From an uncultured Clostridia bacterium (lineage in GTDB: Bacteria; Bacillota; Clostridia; Lachnospirales; CAG-274), in assembly GCA_947585865.1 (NCBI GenBank), contig CANPXH010000025.1, forward strand, positions 1 to 33,426: 33,426 nucleotides of DNA. Direction: 5' to 3'. The notes under the pieces are model-generated. The model had not been told where the DNA came from and did not search any database. It was given only the letters and a program-made list of their open reading frames with translations. Within the stretch, counting starts at the first letter, position 1. The number at the start of each line of letters is the position of its first letter. Shown here piece by piece: positions 1-6,343 of the stretch. The translations under genes and the position numbers were made by a program.

Positions 1-77
1 TATGATAGGCATTTTTGTAAACACAAAGCTTATTACCTACCGCATAGAACAGCTGGAAAGCAAGGTAAACAAGCATA
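1..77. repeat. Terminal inverted repeat, left copy
   Basis: The first 77 bases are the exact reverse complement of the last 77 bases (33350-33426), and identity stops abruptly at base 78. Both lie in an XhlA-like phage gene that also has a third, complete copy at 32013-32276. A length of 77 is a common de Bruijn k-mer size, so this is more likely an assembly break at a repeat than a biological terminus. Confidence 0.9.
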
Positions 78-211
78 ATAGCTTGATAGAAAGAACATAT
101 GAGCTGGAAAAAGCCGAGGAGGTTACGAAGGAAAAAATAAAGGTCATTAATCATAGAATCGATGACCTGGAAGAAACGTACAGCGATAATAAATATATGA
201 AGGAGGTATAA
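1..211 (+). CDS. XhlA-like phage membrane protein, 5' truncated
   Basis: Small phage lysis-cassette protein with a short membrane segment followed by a coiled coil, resembling haemolysin XhlA. Only the last 69 residues are in the window. The complete paralogue at 32013-32276 has 87 residues and begins with a hydrophobic segment, so about 18 residues are missing upstream. The visible part runs from a residual hydrophobic stretch (IGIFVNTK) into a charged heptad-like helix. The gene ends in a Shine-Dalgarno sequence (AAGGAGG) that serves the holin 2 bases downstream. XhlA-type proteins assist holin and endolysin in membrane disruption; that role is inferred here from size, topology and neighbours. 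Confidence 0.75.
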   Translation, partial: MIGIFVNTKLITYRIEQLESKVNKHNSLIERTYELEKAEEVTKEKIKVINHRIDDLEETYSDNKYMKEV

Positions 212-213
212 TT

Positions 214-405
214 ATGACTAAAAAATGGTTAAAGGCAGCAGGAATAAGAGCGGTCAAGACTATGGCGCAAAGCGCTGTTGCTATGATAGGCACGGCGGCG
301 TTGCTGGATGAGGTGAACTGGATAAATGTCGTAAGCGCAAGTATATTGGCGGGAGTATTGAGCTTGCTTACATCTACGGCCGGATTGCCCGAGGTGGAGG
401 AGTGA
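214..405 (+). CDS. Phage holin, r1t type
   Basis: A 63-residue protein with a basic N terminus (MTKKWLKAAGIRA), a first hydrophobic helix (about residues 18-31), a short DEVNW turn and a second hydrophobic helix (about 38-54), ending in an acidic tail. This matches the phage r1t holin family, which forms membrane lesions that release or activate the endolysin. It starts 2 bases after the XhlA-like gene with an AAGGAGG site, and the endolysin follows 4 bases later. It differs from the holin at 31819-32010 at only three residues (V14I, V22I, I37V). Confidence 0.85.
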   Translation: MTKKWLKAAGIRAVKTMAQSAVAMIGTAALLDEVNWINVVSASILAGVLSLLTSTAGLPEVEE

Positions 406-409
406 GAGC

Positions 410-1090
410 ATGAGCAGAGATATAAAAATGTGTCATCCCCGTTTACAGGAGCTTGCGGCAAGGCTTGTAAGCGAGTGCGCAAAGCAGGGGCTTATTGTAA
501 AATTAGGCGAGTGCTTTCGCTCCGCTGCGGAGCAGGACGCTCTTTACGCCCAGGGCAGGACAAAGCCGGGAAGCATCGTCACAAATGCAAGGGGCAGCTC
601 ATACAGCTCAATGCATCAGTGGGGCGTTGCCTTTGACGTAATAAGGAATGACGGCAAGGGCGCCTACAATACAAGCGGGAATTGGTTCCAAAAGGTCGGC
701 AATATAGGCAAAAGTCTAGGCCTTGAATGGGGCGGCGACTGGACAAGCCCTGTGGATATGCCCCACTTTCAGCTGCCCGACTGGGGCAGTACCCCTGCAA
801 GGTTAAAAAAGCTTTACGGAAATGTAAATACGTTTAAAAGAACATGGGAGGTAGACGACGTGACAGAAGCAAGAGTAAAGGAGATCGCTCAAAAGGAAGC
901 CAACGATATGGTATACAAGTACAGGGATAAGGTGTACAACAAAATAAGCGAGGTGCCCGACTGGGGAAGAAAGACGGTACAGAAGCTTTACGATAAGGGT
1001 ATACTCAAAGGCACGGACAAGGGTCTTGAGATAAGCGAAACGCTTCTCAGGGTACTTGTTGTAAACGATAGAGCGGGCTTGTATGAATAA
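410..1090 (+). CDS. Phage endolysin, M15 (VanY/CwlK-like) peptidase
   Basis: A 226-residue endolysin. The N-terminal 140 residues form a peptidase M15 domain with the zinc ligands visible: H69 and D76 in MHQWGVAFD and H119 in MPHF. Members cleave L-Ala-D-Glu or D-Ala-D-Ala peptide bonds of peptidoglycan. After a charged helical linker (about 150-178), residues 180-226 (VPDWGRKTVQKLYDKGIL...) resemble an SLH-like wall-binding segment. The ATG lies 4 bases after the holin stop, with GGAGG upstream. The equivalent place in the second cassette holds an unrelated amidase, so the lytic enzyme has been exchanged while holin and XhlA-like genes are shared. Bond specificity cannot be settled from sequence. 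Confidence 0.88.
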   Translation: MSRDIKMCHPRLQELAARLVSECAKQGLIVKLGECFRSAAEQDALYAQGRTKPGSIVTNARGSSYSSMHQWGVAFDVIRNDGKGAYNTSGNWFQKVGNIGKSLGLEWGGDWTSPVDMPHFQLPDWGSTPARLKKLYGNVNTFKRTWEVDDVTEARVKEIAQKEANDMVYKYRDKVYNKISEVPDWGRKTVQKLYDKGILKGTDKGLEISETLLRVLVVNDRAGLYE

Positions 1091-1139
1091 TATAGTATCG
1101 GAAACGGTCTGAAAGCCGTTTAGGACATCATACATATAT

Positions 1140-1172
1140 AAGGGTCAAGGCATTGTAAATGCTTTGACCCTT
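1140..1172 (+). terminator. Hairpin terminator, copy 1 of a 33-nt duplication
   Basis: A 15-bp stem (AAGGGTCAAGGCATT with one G-U pair) closes a 3-nt GTA loop, 50 bp after the endolysin stop. It has no long T tract in this copy. The same 33 bases recur exactly at 1415-1447, followed by five Ts. Confidence 0.6.
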
Positions 1173-1173
1173 C

Positions 1174-1326
1174 AGCGTGTCGATAAAATCGACACGCTTG
1201 AAAGAAATGCTTTTTGGCATTTCTTTCAGTTAGCTGTAGTAGGAACCAGCCGTGTTTTCTGTAATTTAGGCATTTATGCCTAAATTACAGAAAAGTTCCT
1301 GTCCTCGGAGGAAGTGAATTCCTCCT
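1174..1326. repeat. Array of strong hairpins between the duplicated terminators
   Basis: Four separate inverted repeats follow one another: 1174-1198 (11 bp, AAA loop), 1199-1228 (12 bp, 6-nt loop), 1255-1294 (19 bp perfect, 2-nt loop) and 1307-1325 (7 bp, 5-nt loop). No credible ORF covers 1091-1560. The arms look like consecutive local stems rather than one cruciform. It could be a small non-autonomous mobile element, a structured RNA, or a set of stacked terminators at a prophage border. I do not recognise a known RNA family. The interval 1327-1414 is AT-rich with no clear signal. Confidence 0.6.
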
Positions 1327-1414
1327 GCGGATTAAAGTCTGCGACGCTTTTTTTCAAGCTGTTCTTTATTTTAATTTAAGTTTACTGTCAAAATATTGTT
1401 TTTTCGACAATCTG

Positions 1415-1450
1415 AAGGGTCAAGGCATTGTAAATGCTTTGACCCTTTTT
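1415..1450 (+). terminator. Intrinsic terminator, copy 2 of the 33-nt duplication
   Basis: The stem at 1415-1429 pairs with 1433-1447 around a GTA loop and runs straight into a T tract (1446-1450). The sequence is identical to 1140-1172, so this is the better-formed terminator of the pair. Confidence 0.75.
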
Positions 1451-1499
1451 ATTTACATTTTGCGGATACATAGGCTCAGCAAAAATATATATACTTTTA

Positions 1500-1528
1500 T
1501 TGAATTTATTTGACATATATGGTAGAAT
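1500..1528 (+). promoter_or_regulatory. Sigma-A promoter for the DUF4203 gene
   Basis: TTGAAT (1500-1505), a 17-bp spacer and TAGAAT (1523-1528) lie 33 bp ahead of the next start codon, just after a terminator. Confidence 0.5.
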
Positions 1529-1560
1529 AATTACAGATATTCATAAAGTGAGGTGTTTTT

Positions 1561-2352
1561 GTGGAAAACTATATACAGCAAATTATCGATCAATATATAA
1601 TGGCACGGCAGCAGCCGATCATGCTTTCTGTGGTAATAGCTGTGGTAATGGGAATGCTCATATGCTTTTTCGGCTACAAGCTTTTGAGAGTTTGGTGCGC
1701 CATAATAGGCTTTGCGGCAGGAGCTGCCATTGCAGGGCTTATCGCCTATGCCATGAATGCAGACGTTATGCTCGTGGCGCTTATTGCAGGCGTTATAACC
1801 GCCGTTTTGTCATTTCTTTTTTACGAGTCGGGAGTATTTGTCATAGGCTTCGGCGCTACGCTCAATGTTTTGGGGCATCTTATAAACATATATGAGATAA
1901 ATACCAAATGGTGGATAATAATACTTGCTATTGCTGCGGCTATAATAGTGGGAAGCCTGGCGGTAAAGCTTGTGAGACCCGTAGTCATAATAAGCACATC
2001 CTTGAGCGGAGCCGCATCTGTGGTCACAAATATACTGGGGATATTCGATCTCACCAACTGGATAGTCATACTTTCTGCAACAGGTATAATTGCGGCGCTG
2101 GGTATAGTATATCAGTTTACTCATACCGGGAAGAAGCACAGCGCCAAGGCTGTACCGGAGCAAAAAGACGAATGGCAGAAGGAATATACAGAATATGATG
2201 ATGACGAAGTATCGGACAGCGATGACAAAGCTCTTGATACAGAGGATGTGCCTGCCTTGCCGGCAGATACGGAAGCTGAGGGAGAAAATGCAGAGCAGGC
2301 CATGACTGCGGAGGAAAGTCCGAAAGAAGAAACAGAGGAGAGTATGGAATGA
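1561..2352 (+). CDS. DUF4203 (TMEM198-like) membrane protein
   Basis: A 263-residue integral membrane protein with about seven hydrophobic helices between residues 20 and 187 rich in Gly/Ala/Ile, then a long hydrophilic, strongly acidic tail (about residues 190-263, many Glu and Asp). The glycine-rich multi-helix core fits the DUF4203/TMEM198 family, whose bacterial role is unknown. Translation starts at GTG 1561 with GAGGTG upstream; the in-frame alternatives would lose the first helix. The stop overlaps the next gene in an ATGA junction (4 bases), so the two are translationally coupled. No function is assigned. Confidence 0.65.
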   Translation: MENYIQQIIDQYIMARQQPIMLSVVIAVVMGMLICFFGYKLLRVWCAIIGFAAGAAIAGLIAYAMNADVMLVALIAGVITAVLSFLFYESGVFVIGFGATLNVLGHLINIYEINTKWWIIILAIAAAIIVGSLAVKLVRPVVIISTSLSGAASVVTNILGIFDLTNWIVILSATGIIAALGIVYQFTHTGKKHSAKAVPEQKDEWQKEYTEYDDDEVSDSDDKALDTEDVPALPADTEAEGENAEQAMTAEESPKEETEESME

Positions 2353-3026
2353 AAAAGATCATTTTGGCAATATTAACGGCAGCGGTGCTTTTAACAGGCT
2401 GTTCGGCTGCAGGAAGCAATAAGGAGGAAACAAAGGTGGCAAAGCTTTTATATCAAGGACACGGCAGCTTTAGACTGACTACCGAGAACGGCAAGGTAAT
2501 ATATATAGATCCCTATGCGGGAGAAGGCTATGACGAGCCTGCGGATCTTATACTTGTGACGCATATGCATCCCGACCATAATCAAATAAATCTGCCCATA
2601 CACGGTGAAGATTGTGTGATATATCAAAGCAGTGACGCTCTTGTTGACGGAGAGTATCAAATGGCGGACATTGCGGGAGTGCATATCGAGGCTGTGCAGG
2701 CATATAATGACAATCATCCCATAGATCAATGCGTAGGATATTTGGTGACGGTAAACGATAAGCTGCTCTATTTTGCCGGAGATACATCCAAGACCGTGCA
2801 AATGACAGAGCTTGCAAACAGAAATATAGACTATGCCTTTTTGCCCTGCGACGGAAGGTTCAATATGGATATTCCGGAGGCTGTAGAGTGTGCCGAAATA
2901 ATAAATGCAAAGCACACCGTTCCCATACATATGGCTCCCGGCAAGCTCTTTGATGAGGAAAGAGCAAAGCTCTTCGATACGCCAAGCGCATATATAATGG
3001 CAGACGGCGATGAATTGGAACTGTAG
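2349..3026 (+). CDS. Metallo-beta-lactamase fold lipoprotein (UlaG-like hydrolase)
   Basis: A 225-residue secreted lipoprotein. A signal peptide ends in a lipobox with acylated Cys18 (LLTGC). The mature part is an MBL-fold hydrolase: the metal-binding motif THMHPDH gives H72, H74, D76 and H77, followed by FAGDTS (about 141-146) and PIHMAP (about 193-198) carrying the remaining metal ligands. It most resembles the small UlaG-like branch (compare E. coli UlaG or YycJ-like hydrolases) rather than antibiotic-degrading enzymes; the substrate is unknown. The lipoprotein signal is unusual for this branch, which is mostly cytoplasmic. It overlaps the upstream DUF4203 gene by 4 bases, and a strong terminator follows. 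Confidence 0.8.
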   Translation: MKKIILAILTAAVLLTGCSAAGSNKEETKVAKLLYQGHGSFRLTTENGKVIYIDPYAGEGYDEPADLILVTHMHPDHNQINLPIHGEDCVIYQSSDALVDGEYQMADIAGVHIEAVQAYNDNHPIDQCVGYLVTVNDKLLYFAGDTSKTVQMTELANRNIDYAFLPCDGRFNMDIPEAVECAEIINAKHTVPIHMAPGKLFDEERAKLFDTPSAYIMADGDELEL

Positions 3027-3049
3027 ATGTATTCGTGTAAACAGTATGT

Positions 3050-3080
3050 AAAAAGCCCAATGCTCCGTTTTGGGCTTTTT
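3050..3080 (+). terminator. Intrinsic terminator
   Basis: AAAAAGCCCAA (3050-3060) pairs with TTGGGCTTTTT (3070-3080). A second copy of the descending arm (GGGCTTTTTTT) follows at 3091-3101. Confidence 0.85.
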
Positions 3081-3111
3081 CTGTTGTTTTGGGCTTTTTT
3101 TGCATAATTCA

Positions 3112-3140
3112 TTGACGTAACTTGCAAAATATGTTATTAT
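3112..3140 (+). promoter_or_regulatory. Sigma-A promoter for the rpiR-HI0933-cmk-ispH operon
   Basis: TTGACG (3112-3117), exactly 17 bp, then TATTAT (3135-3140). It lies between a terminator and the regulator gene, so it probably drives the whole downstream operon. Confidence 0.7.
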
Positions 3141-3188
3141 TACATAATAATGAATGATATCGATTATCCATATAAGAAGGTGTGCAAA

Positions 3189-4076
3189 ATGACTGAGATA
3201 AATGATCTGCTTAATGTTATAAGTGAGAAGATGCCTGAGCTGAGCAAAGGACAAAAAAGGATCGCCGCATTTCTTACAGAGCATTATGATGAGGCTGTAT
3301 ATCTGACCGCCGCAAAGCTTGGAGATATTGCGGGGGTAAGCGAGTCCACCGTTGTCCGCTTTGCAATAGAGCTGGGCTATGACGGATATCCCAAGCTGCA
3401 GCAGGCGCTTGAAGAGCTTGTAAAAAACAAGCTTACGGCTTCACAAAGAATGAAGGTATCTTCCGACAGGATAGCAAAAAACAGCAGGCATTTACTTAAA
3501 TCGGTCTTGAGAGCCGATGCGGAAAGGATATCCGCCACCATAGAGGATATCGACTATGAGGATTTTGACAAGGCGGTAGGCTATATAATAAATGCAAGAA
3601 AGGTCTATATAGTAGGCGGAAGAAGTGCCTCCGCTCTTTCTCATTTCATGAATTTTTACCTCAATCTTATGCGGGATAATGTAATAGATGCTTCCACTGG
3701 CGCAGTTGCCGAGACCTTCGAGAGGATATACAGGATAGAGGAAAACGATTTGCTCATAGGCATAAGCTTTCCACGATATTCCAACAAGACGGTGCAGGCA
3801 ATAGAGTATGCTCATTCAAGGGGAGCAAAGACGATAGCCATTACAGACAGCAAAAAATCGCCTCTTGTAAAAAGCGCAAGCATAAGCCTTATAACAAGAA
3901 GCGATATGGTCAGCTTCGTGGATTCTCTTGTGGCGCCTCTTTCGCTCATAAACGCTTTGCTTCTTGCAGTCAGCATGAATAAGAAAGACGAAATAGCAAG
4001 GGGATTGGATATGCTGGAGGATCTTTGGGCCGAATACAAGGTGTATTCTTCATCCCAGGAGAAAAAATATATATAA
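3189..4076 (+). CDS. MurR/RpiR family transcriptional regulator
   Basis: A 295-residue regulator with an N-terminal helix-turn-helix of the HTH_6 type (about residues 1-77; LGDIAGVSESTVVRFAIELGYDGYPKL) and a C-terminal sugar isomerase (SIS) domain (about 115-250; VYIVGGRSASALSHFMNFYL and GISFPRYSNKTV). RpiR proteins sense phosphosugars and mostly control sugar or cell-wall amino sugar catabolism. The start at 3189 is preferred over an upstream ATG at 3150 because AAGAAGG sits 8 bases before it. It is first in an operon whose other members are not sugar genes, so its effector and targets cannot be read from context. Confidence 0.88.
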   Translation: MTEINDLLNVISEKMPELSKGQKRIAAFLTEHYDEAVYLTAAKLGDIAGVSESTVVRFAIELGYDGYPKLQQALEELVKNKLTASQRMKVSSDRIAKNSRHLLKSVLRADAERISATIEDIDYEDFDKAVGYIINARKVYIVGGRSASALSHFMNFYLNLMRDNVIDASTGAVAETFERIYRIEENDLLIGISFPRYSNKTVQAIEYAHSRGAKTIAITDSKKSPLVKSASISLITRSDMVSFVDSLVAPLSLINALLLAVSMNKKDEIARGLDMLEDLWAEYKVYSSSQEKKYI

Positions 4077-4084
4077 GGTGTGCT

Positions 4085-5305
4085 ATGAAAAACACAGTGG
4101 TGATAGGCGGAGGCCCTGCGGGCATGATGGCTGCGGGACAGGCTGCCCTGAGAGGACAGCAGGTCACTCTAATTGAAAAAAAGGAGAGAGTCGGAAGAAA
4201 GCTTTTTATAACGGGAAAGGGCAGATGCAATGTAACAAATGCTTCAGATCCGGAGGAGCATATTTCAAATGCCATGAGCAATCCTTATTTTCTGTACAGC
4301 TCCATATACGGCTTTACCCCCGAGGACACAATGGCATTTTTTGAAGGTATGGGCGTTCCCCTTAAAACGGAAAGGGGCAAAAGAGTTTTTCCCGTATCGG
4401 ACAAGTCGGGGGATATAGTCAAGGCTATGGAGCAATTTGTAAAAGAAAGCGGCGCAAGTATACTTTACGATACGGCAGTCACCGATATAACAGCCGAAAA
4501 GGGCAGAGTTAAGGCTGTTGTGTGCGGTAAAAGGAATATTCCCTGCGACAGCGTCATATTGGCTACAGGCGGACTTTCATATCCTGCCACGGGCTCTACG
4601 GGAGACGGCTACAGGCTTGCCCGTAAACTGGGGCACAGCATTACAAAATGCTATCCCTCTTTGGTGCCTCTCAAGGTAAAGGAAAAATGGGTAGAGAGCC
4701 TTATGGGTCTTAGCCTTAAGAATATAAAAATGAGCGTATTGCTTAAGGGCAAAGAGATATATTCGGATATGGGCGAAATGATGTTTGCCCACTTCGGCAT
4801 AACAGGTCCTCTTGTGCTCACGGCAAGCAGATATATAGATGATAAAACAGACGAAAGGCCTGTGATACGCATAGATATGAAGCCTGCTCTCAATGAGAAG
4901 GAGCTGGATGCAAGGCTTTTGAGAGACATTAAAAAATATGCCAATAAGGACTTTAAAAATGCTTTGAACGATCTTCTTCCCCAAAAGCTCATTCCCATAG
5001 TCATAATGCTGACAGGGATAGACGAGAGCAAGAAGGCTAACAGCATAACAAAGGAAGAAAGAGCAAGGCTTTTGAAGGTCATAAAAAATATTGAACTGAC
5101 AGTAACGGACACGGCAGGCTATAACGAGGCCGTGATCACAAGAGGCGGCATAAATGTTGACGAAATAGATCCGTCAACTATGGAGTCAAGGCTTGTAAAA
5201 GGACTGTATTTTGCAGGAGAGATAATAGATGTGGACAGCCTTACGGGAGGCTTTAATTTGCAGATAGCCTTTTCCACAGGCTACATTGCCGGAACTAATT
5301 GCTAA
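4085..5305 (+). CDS. HI0933/YhiN family FAD-dependent oxidoreductase
   Basis: A 406-residue flavoprotein. The N-terminal dinucleotide-binding motif is VVIGGGPAGMMAAG, followed by an acidic residue in LIEKK and the family signature GRKLFITGKGRCNVTN. The central part contains LATGGLSYPATGSTGDGY and the C terminus ends with GLYFAGEIIDVDSLTGGFNLQIAFSTG, the second FAD contact. This is the HI0933/YhiN (BaiN-like) family, usually annotated as NAD(P)/FAD-dependent oxidoreductase; physiological substrates are mostly unknown. The start at 4085 has AAGGTG overlapping the previous stop. In Clostridia this gene often precedes cmk and ispH, as here. Confidence 0.9.
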   Translation: MKNTVVIGGGPAGMMAAGQAALRGQQVTLIEKKERVGRKLFITGKGRCNVTNASDPEEHISNAMSNPYFLYSSIYGFTPEDTMAFFEGMGVPLKTERGKRVFPVSDKSGDIVKAMEQFVKESGASILYDTAVTDITAEKGRVKAVVCGKRNIPCDSVILATGGLSYPATGSTGDGYRLARKLGHSITKCYPSLVPLKVKEKWVESLMGLSLKNIKMSVLLKGKEIYSDMGEMMFAHFGITGPLVLTASRYIDDKTDERPVIRIDMKPALNEKELDARLLRDIKKYANKDFKNALNDLLPQKLIPIVIMLTGIDESKKANSITKEERARLLKVIKNIELTVTDTAGYNEAVITRGGINVDEIDPSTMESRLVKGLYFAGEIIDVDSLTGGFNLQIAFSTGYIAGTNC

Positions 5306-5318
5306 GGAGGATACATAT

Positions 5319-6338
5319 ATGTGCTGCTGTATAAGAGGAGCAATAACCATAGAGGAAAACACAAAGGAGTGCATATGGAGCAACACCGAGCTTATGCTTG
5401 GGGAGATAATAAAGAGAAATTCTCTGTCCGCCGAGGATATTATTTCCGTGGTATTTACGGCCACAAGGGATATAGATGCGGCTTACCCCGCCGTTGCTCT
5501 CAGGAAAATGGGCATAACGGAGGCATCCCTTATATGTATGCAGGAAATGTATGTAAAGGGCTCTCTTCCAATGTGCATAAGGGTAATGGTCACAGTGGCT
5601 GCGGACAAGCCTCAAAGGGATATGGAGCATGTGTACTTAAAGGGCGCCGTAGTGCTCAGACCCGATCTTGTAAAAAAAAAGACTGAGGCTATAGCCATAG
5701 ACGGTCCGGCAGGCTCGGGCAAATCCACTGTGGCAAAGCTCATAGCCAAGGAACTGGATTATATATATGTTGACACAGGTGCTATGTACAGAGCCGTGGG
5801 TCTGTACTGTATTAATAATAATATAGACTATACGGATGCCAAGGCGGTAGAAGCGGTGCTTGAGGGTATAGATATAGACCTTGTGCATTCCGAGGGTATG
5901 CAAAGGATATTCCTTAACGGCAGGGATGTTACGGAGGACATAAGGACTCCCGCCGTGGCGGACAGCGCTTCAAAGGTAGCTGCCATAGGCGCCGTGAGGC
6001 AAATGCTTGTGGCTCTTCAAAAGAGCATAGTCCGCAAAAACAAGGTAGTGATGGACGGCAGGGATATAGGCACAAACGTTATACCCGATGCCAGAGTAAA
6101 GATATATCTTGATGCAAATGTGCCGGAAAGAGCCAAAAGGCGCTGTCATGAGCTTGAAGAAAAAGGGATAGCCTATGACTTTGACGCTGTTGCAAAGGAT
6201 ATTTCGGCAAGAGATGAGTATGATAAAAACAGGGAGCTCAATCCACTTACGGTGGCTGAAGACGCCCTTGTTATAGATACCTCCGATATGACTGTCGATG
6301 AGGTAAAAAATAAAATATTGGAAACAGCAAGAGGGTAG
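5319..6338 (+). CDS. cmk: Chorismate mutase (AroH)-CMP kinase fusion
   Basis: A 339-residue two-domain enzyme. Residues 1-118 are an AroH-type chorismate mutase (chorismate to prephenate). The residues matching the B. subtilis AroH active site are present: R6 in RGAIT, R62, C73 and E76 in CMQEM, R88 in CIRVM, Y106 in HVYLK, then VVLRPDL. Residues 122-339 are cytidylate kinase (CMP/dCMP to CDP/dCDP) with P-loop GPAGSGKS (129-136), DTGAMYRA (152-159) and DGRDIGT (246-252). ATG 5319 follows AAGGAGG by 8 bases, right after the flavoprotein stop. Both domains appear intact, so both activities are expected. The fusion is unusual because it joins aromatic amino acid and nucleotide metabolism. Confidence 0.9.
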   Translation: MCCCIRGAITIEENTKECIWSNTELMLGEIIKRNSLSAEDIISVVFTATRDIDAAYPAVALRKMGITEASLICMQEMYVKGSLPMCIRVMVTVAADKPQRDMEHVYLKGAVVLRPDLVKKKTEAIAIDGPAGSGKSTVAKLIAKELDYIYVDTGAMYRAVGLYCINNNIDYTDAKAVEAVLEGIDIDLVHSEGMQRIFLNGRDVTEDIRTPAVADSASKVAAIGAVRQMLVALQKSIVRKNKVVMDGRDIGTNVIPDARVKIYLDANVPERAKRRCHELEEKGIAYDFDAVAKDISARDEYDKNRELNPLTVAEDALVIDTSDMTVDEVKNKILETARG

Positions 6339-6343
6339 GGAAA

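Noticed and set aside
2448..3284. A 278-aa minus-strand ORF
   Set aside because: It crosses the metallo-hydrolase gene, its terminator and the next promoter in antisense. Its composition is unlike a real protein.
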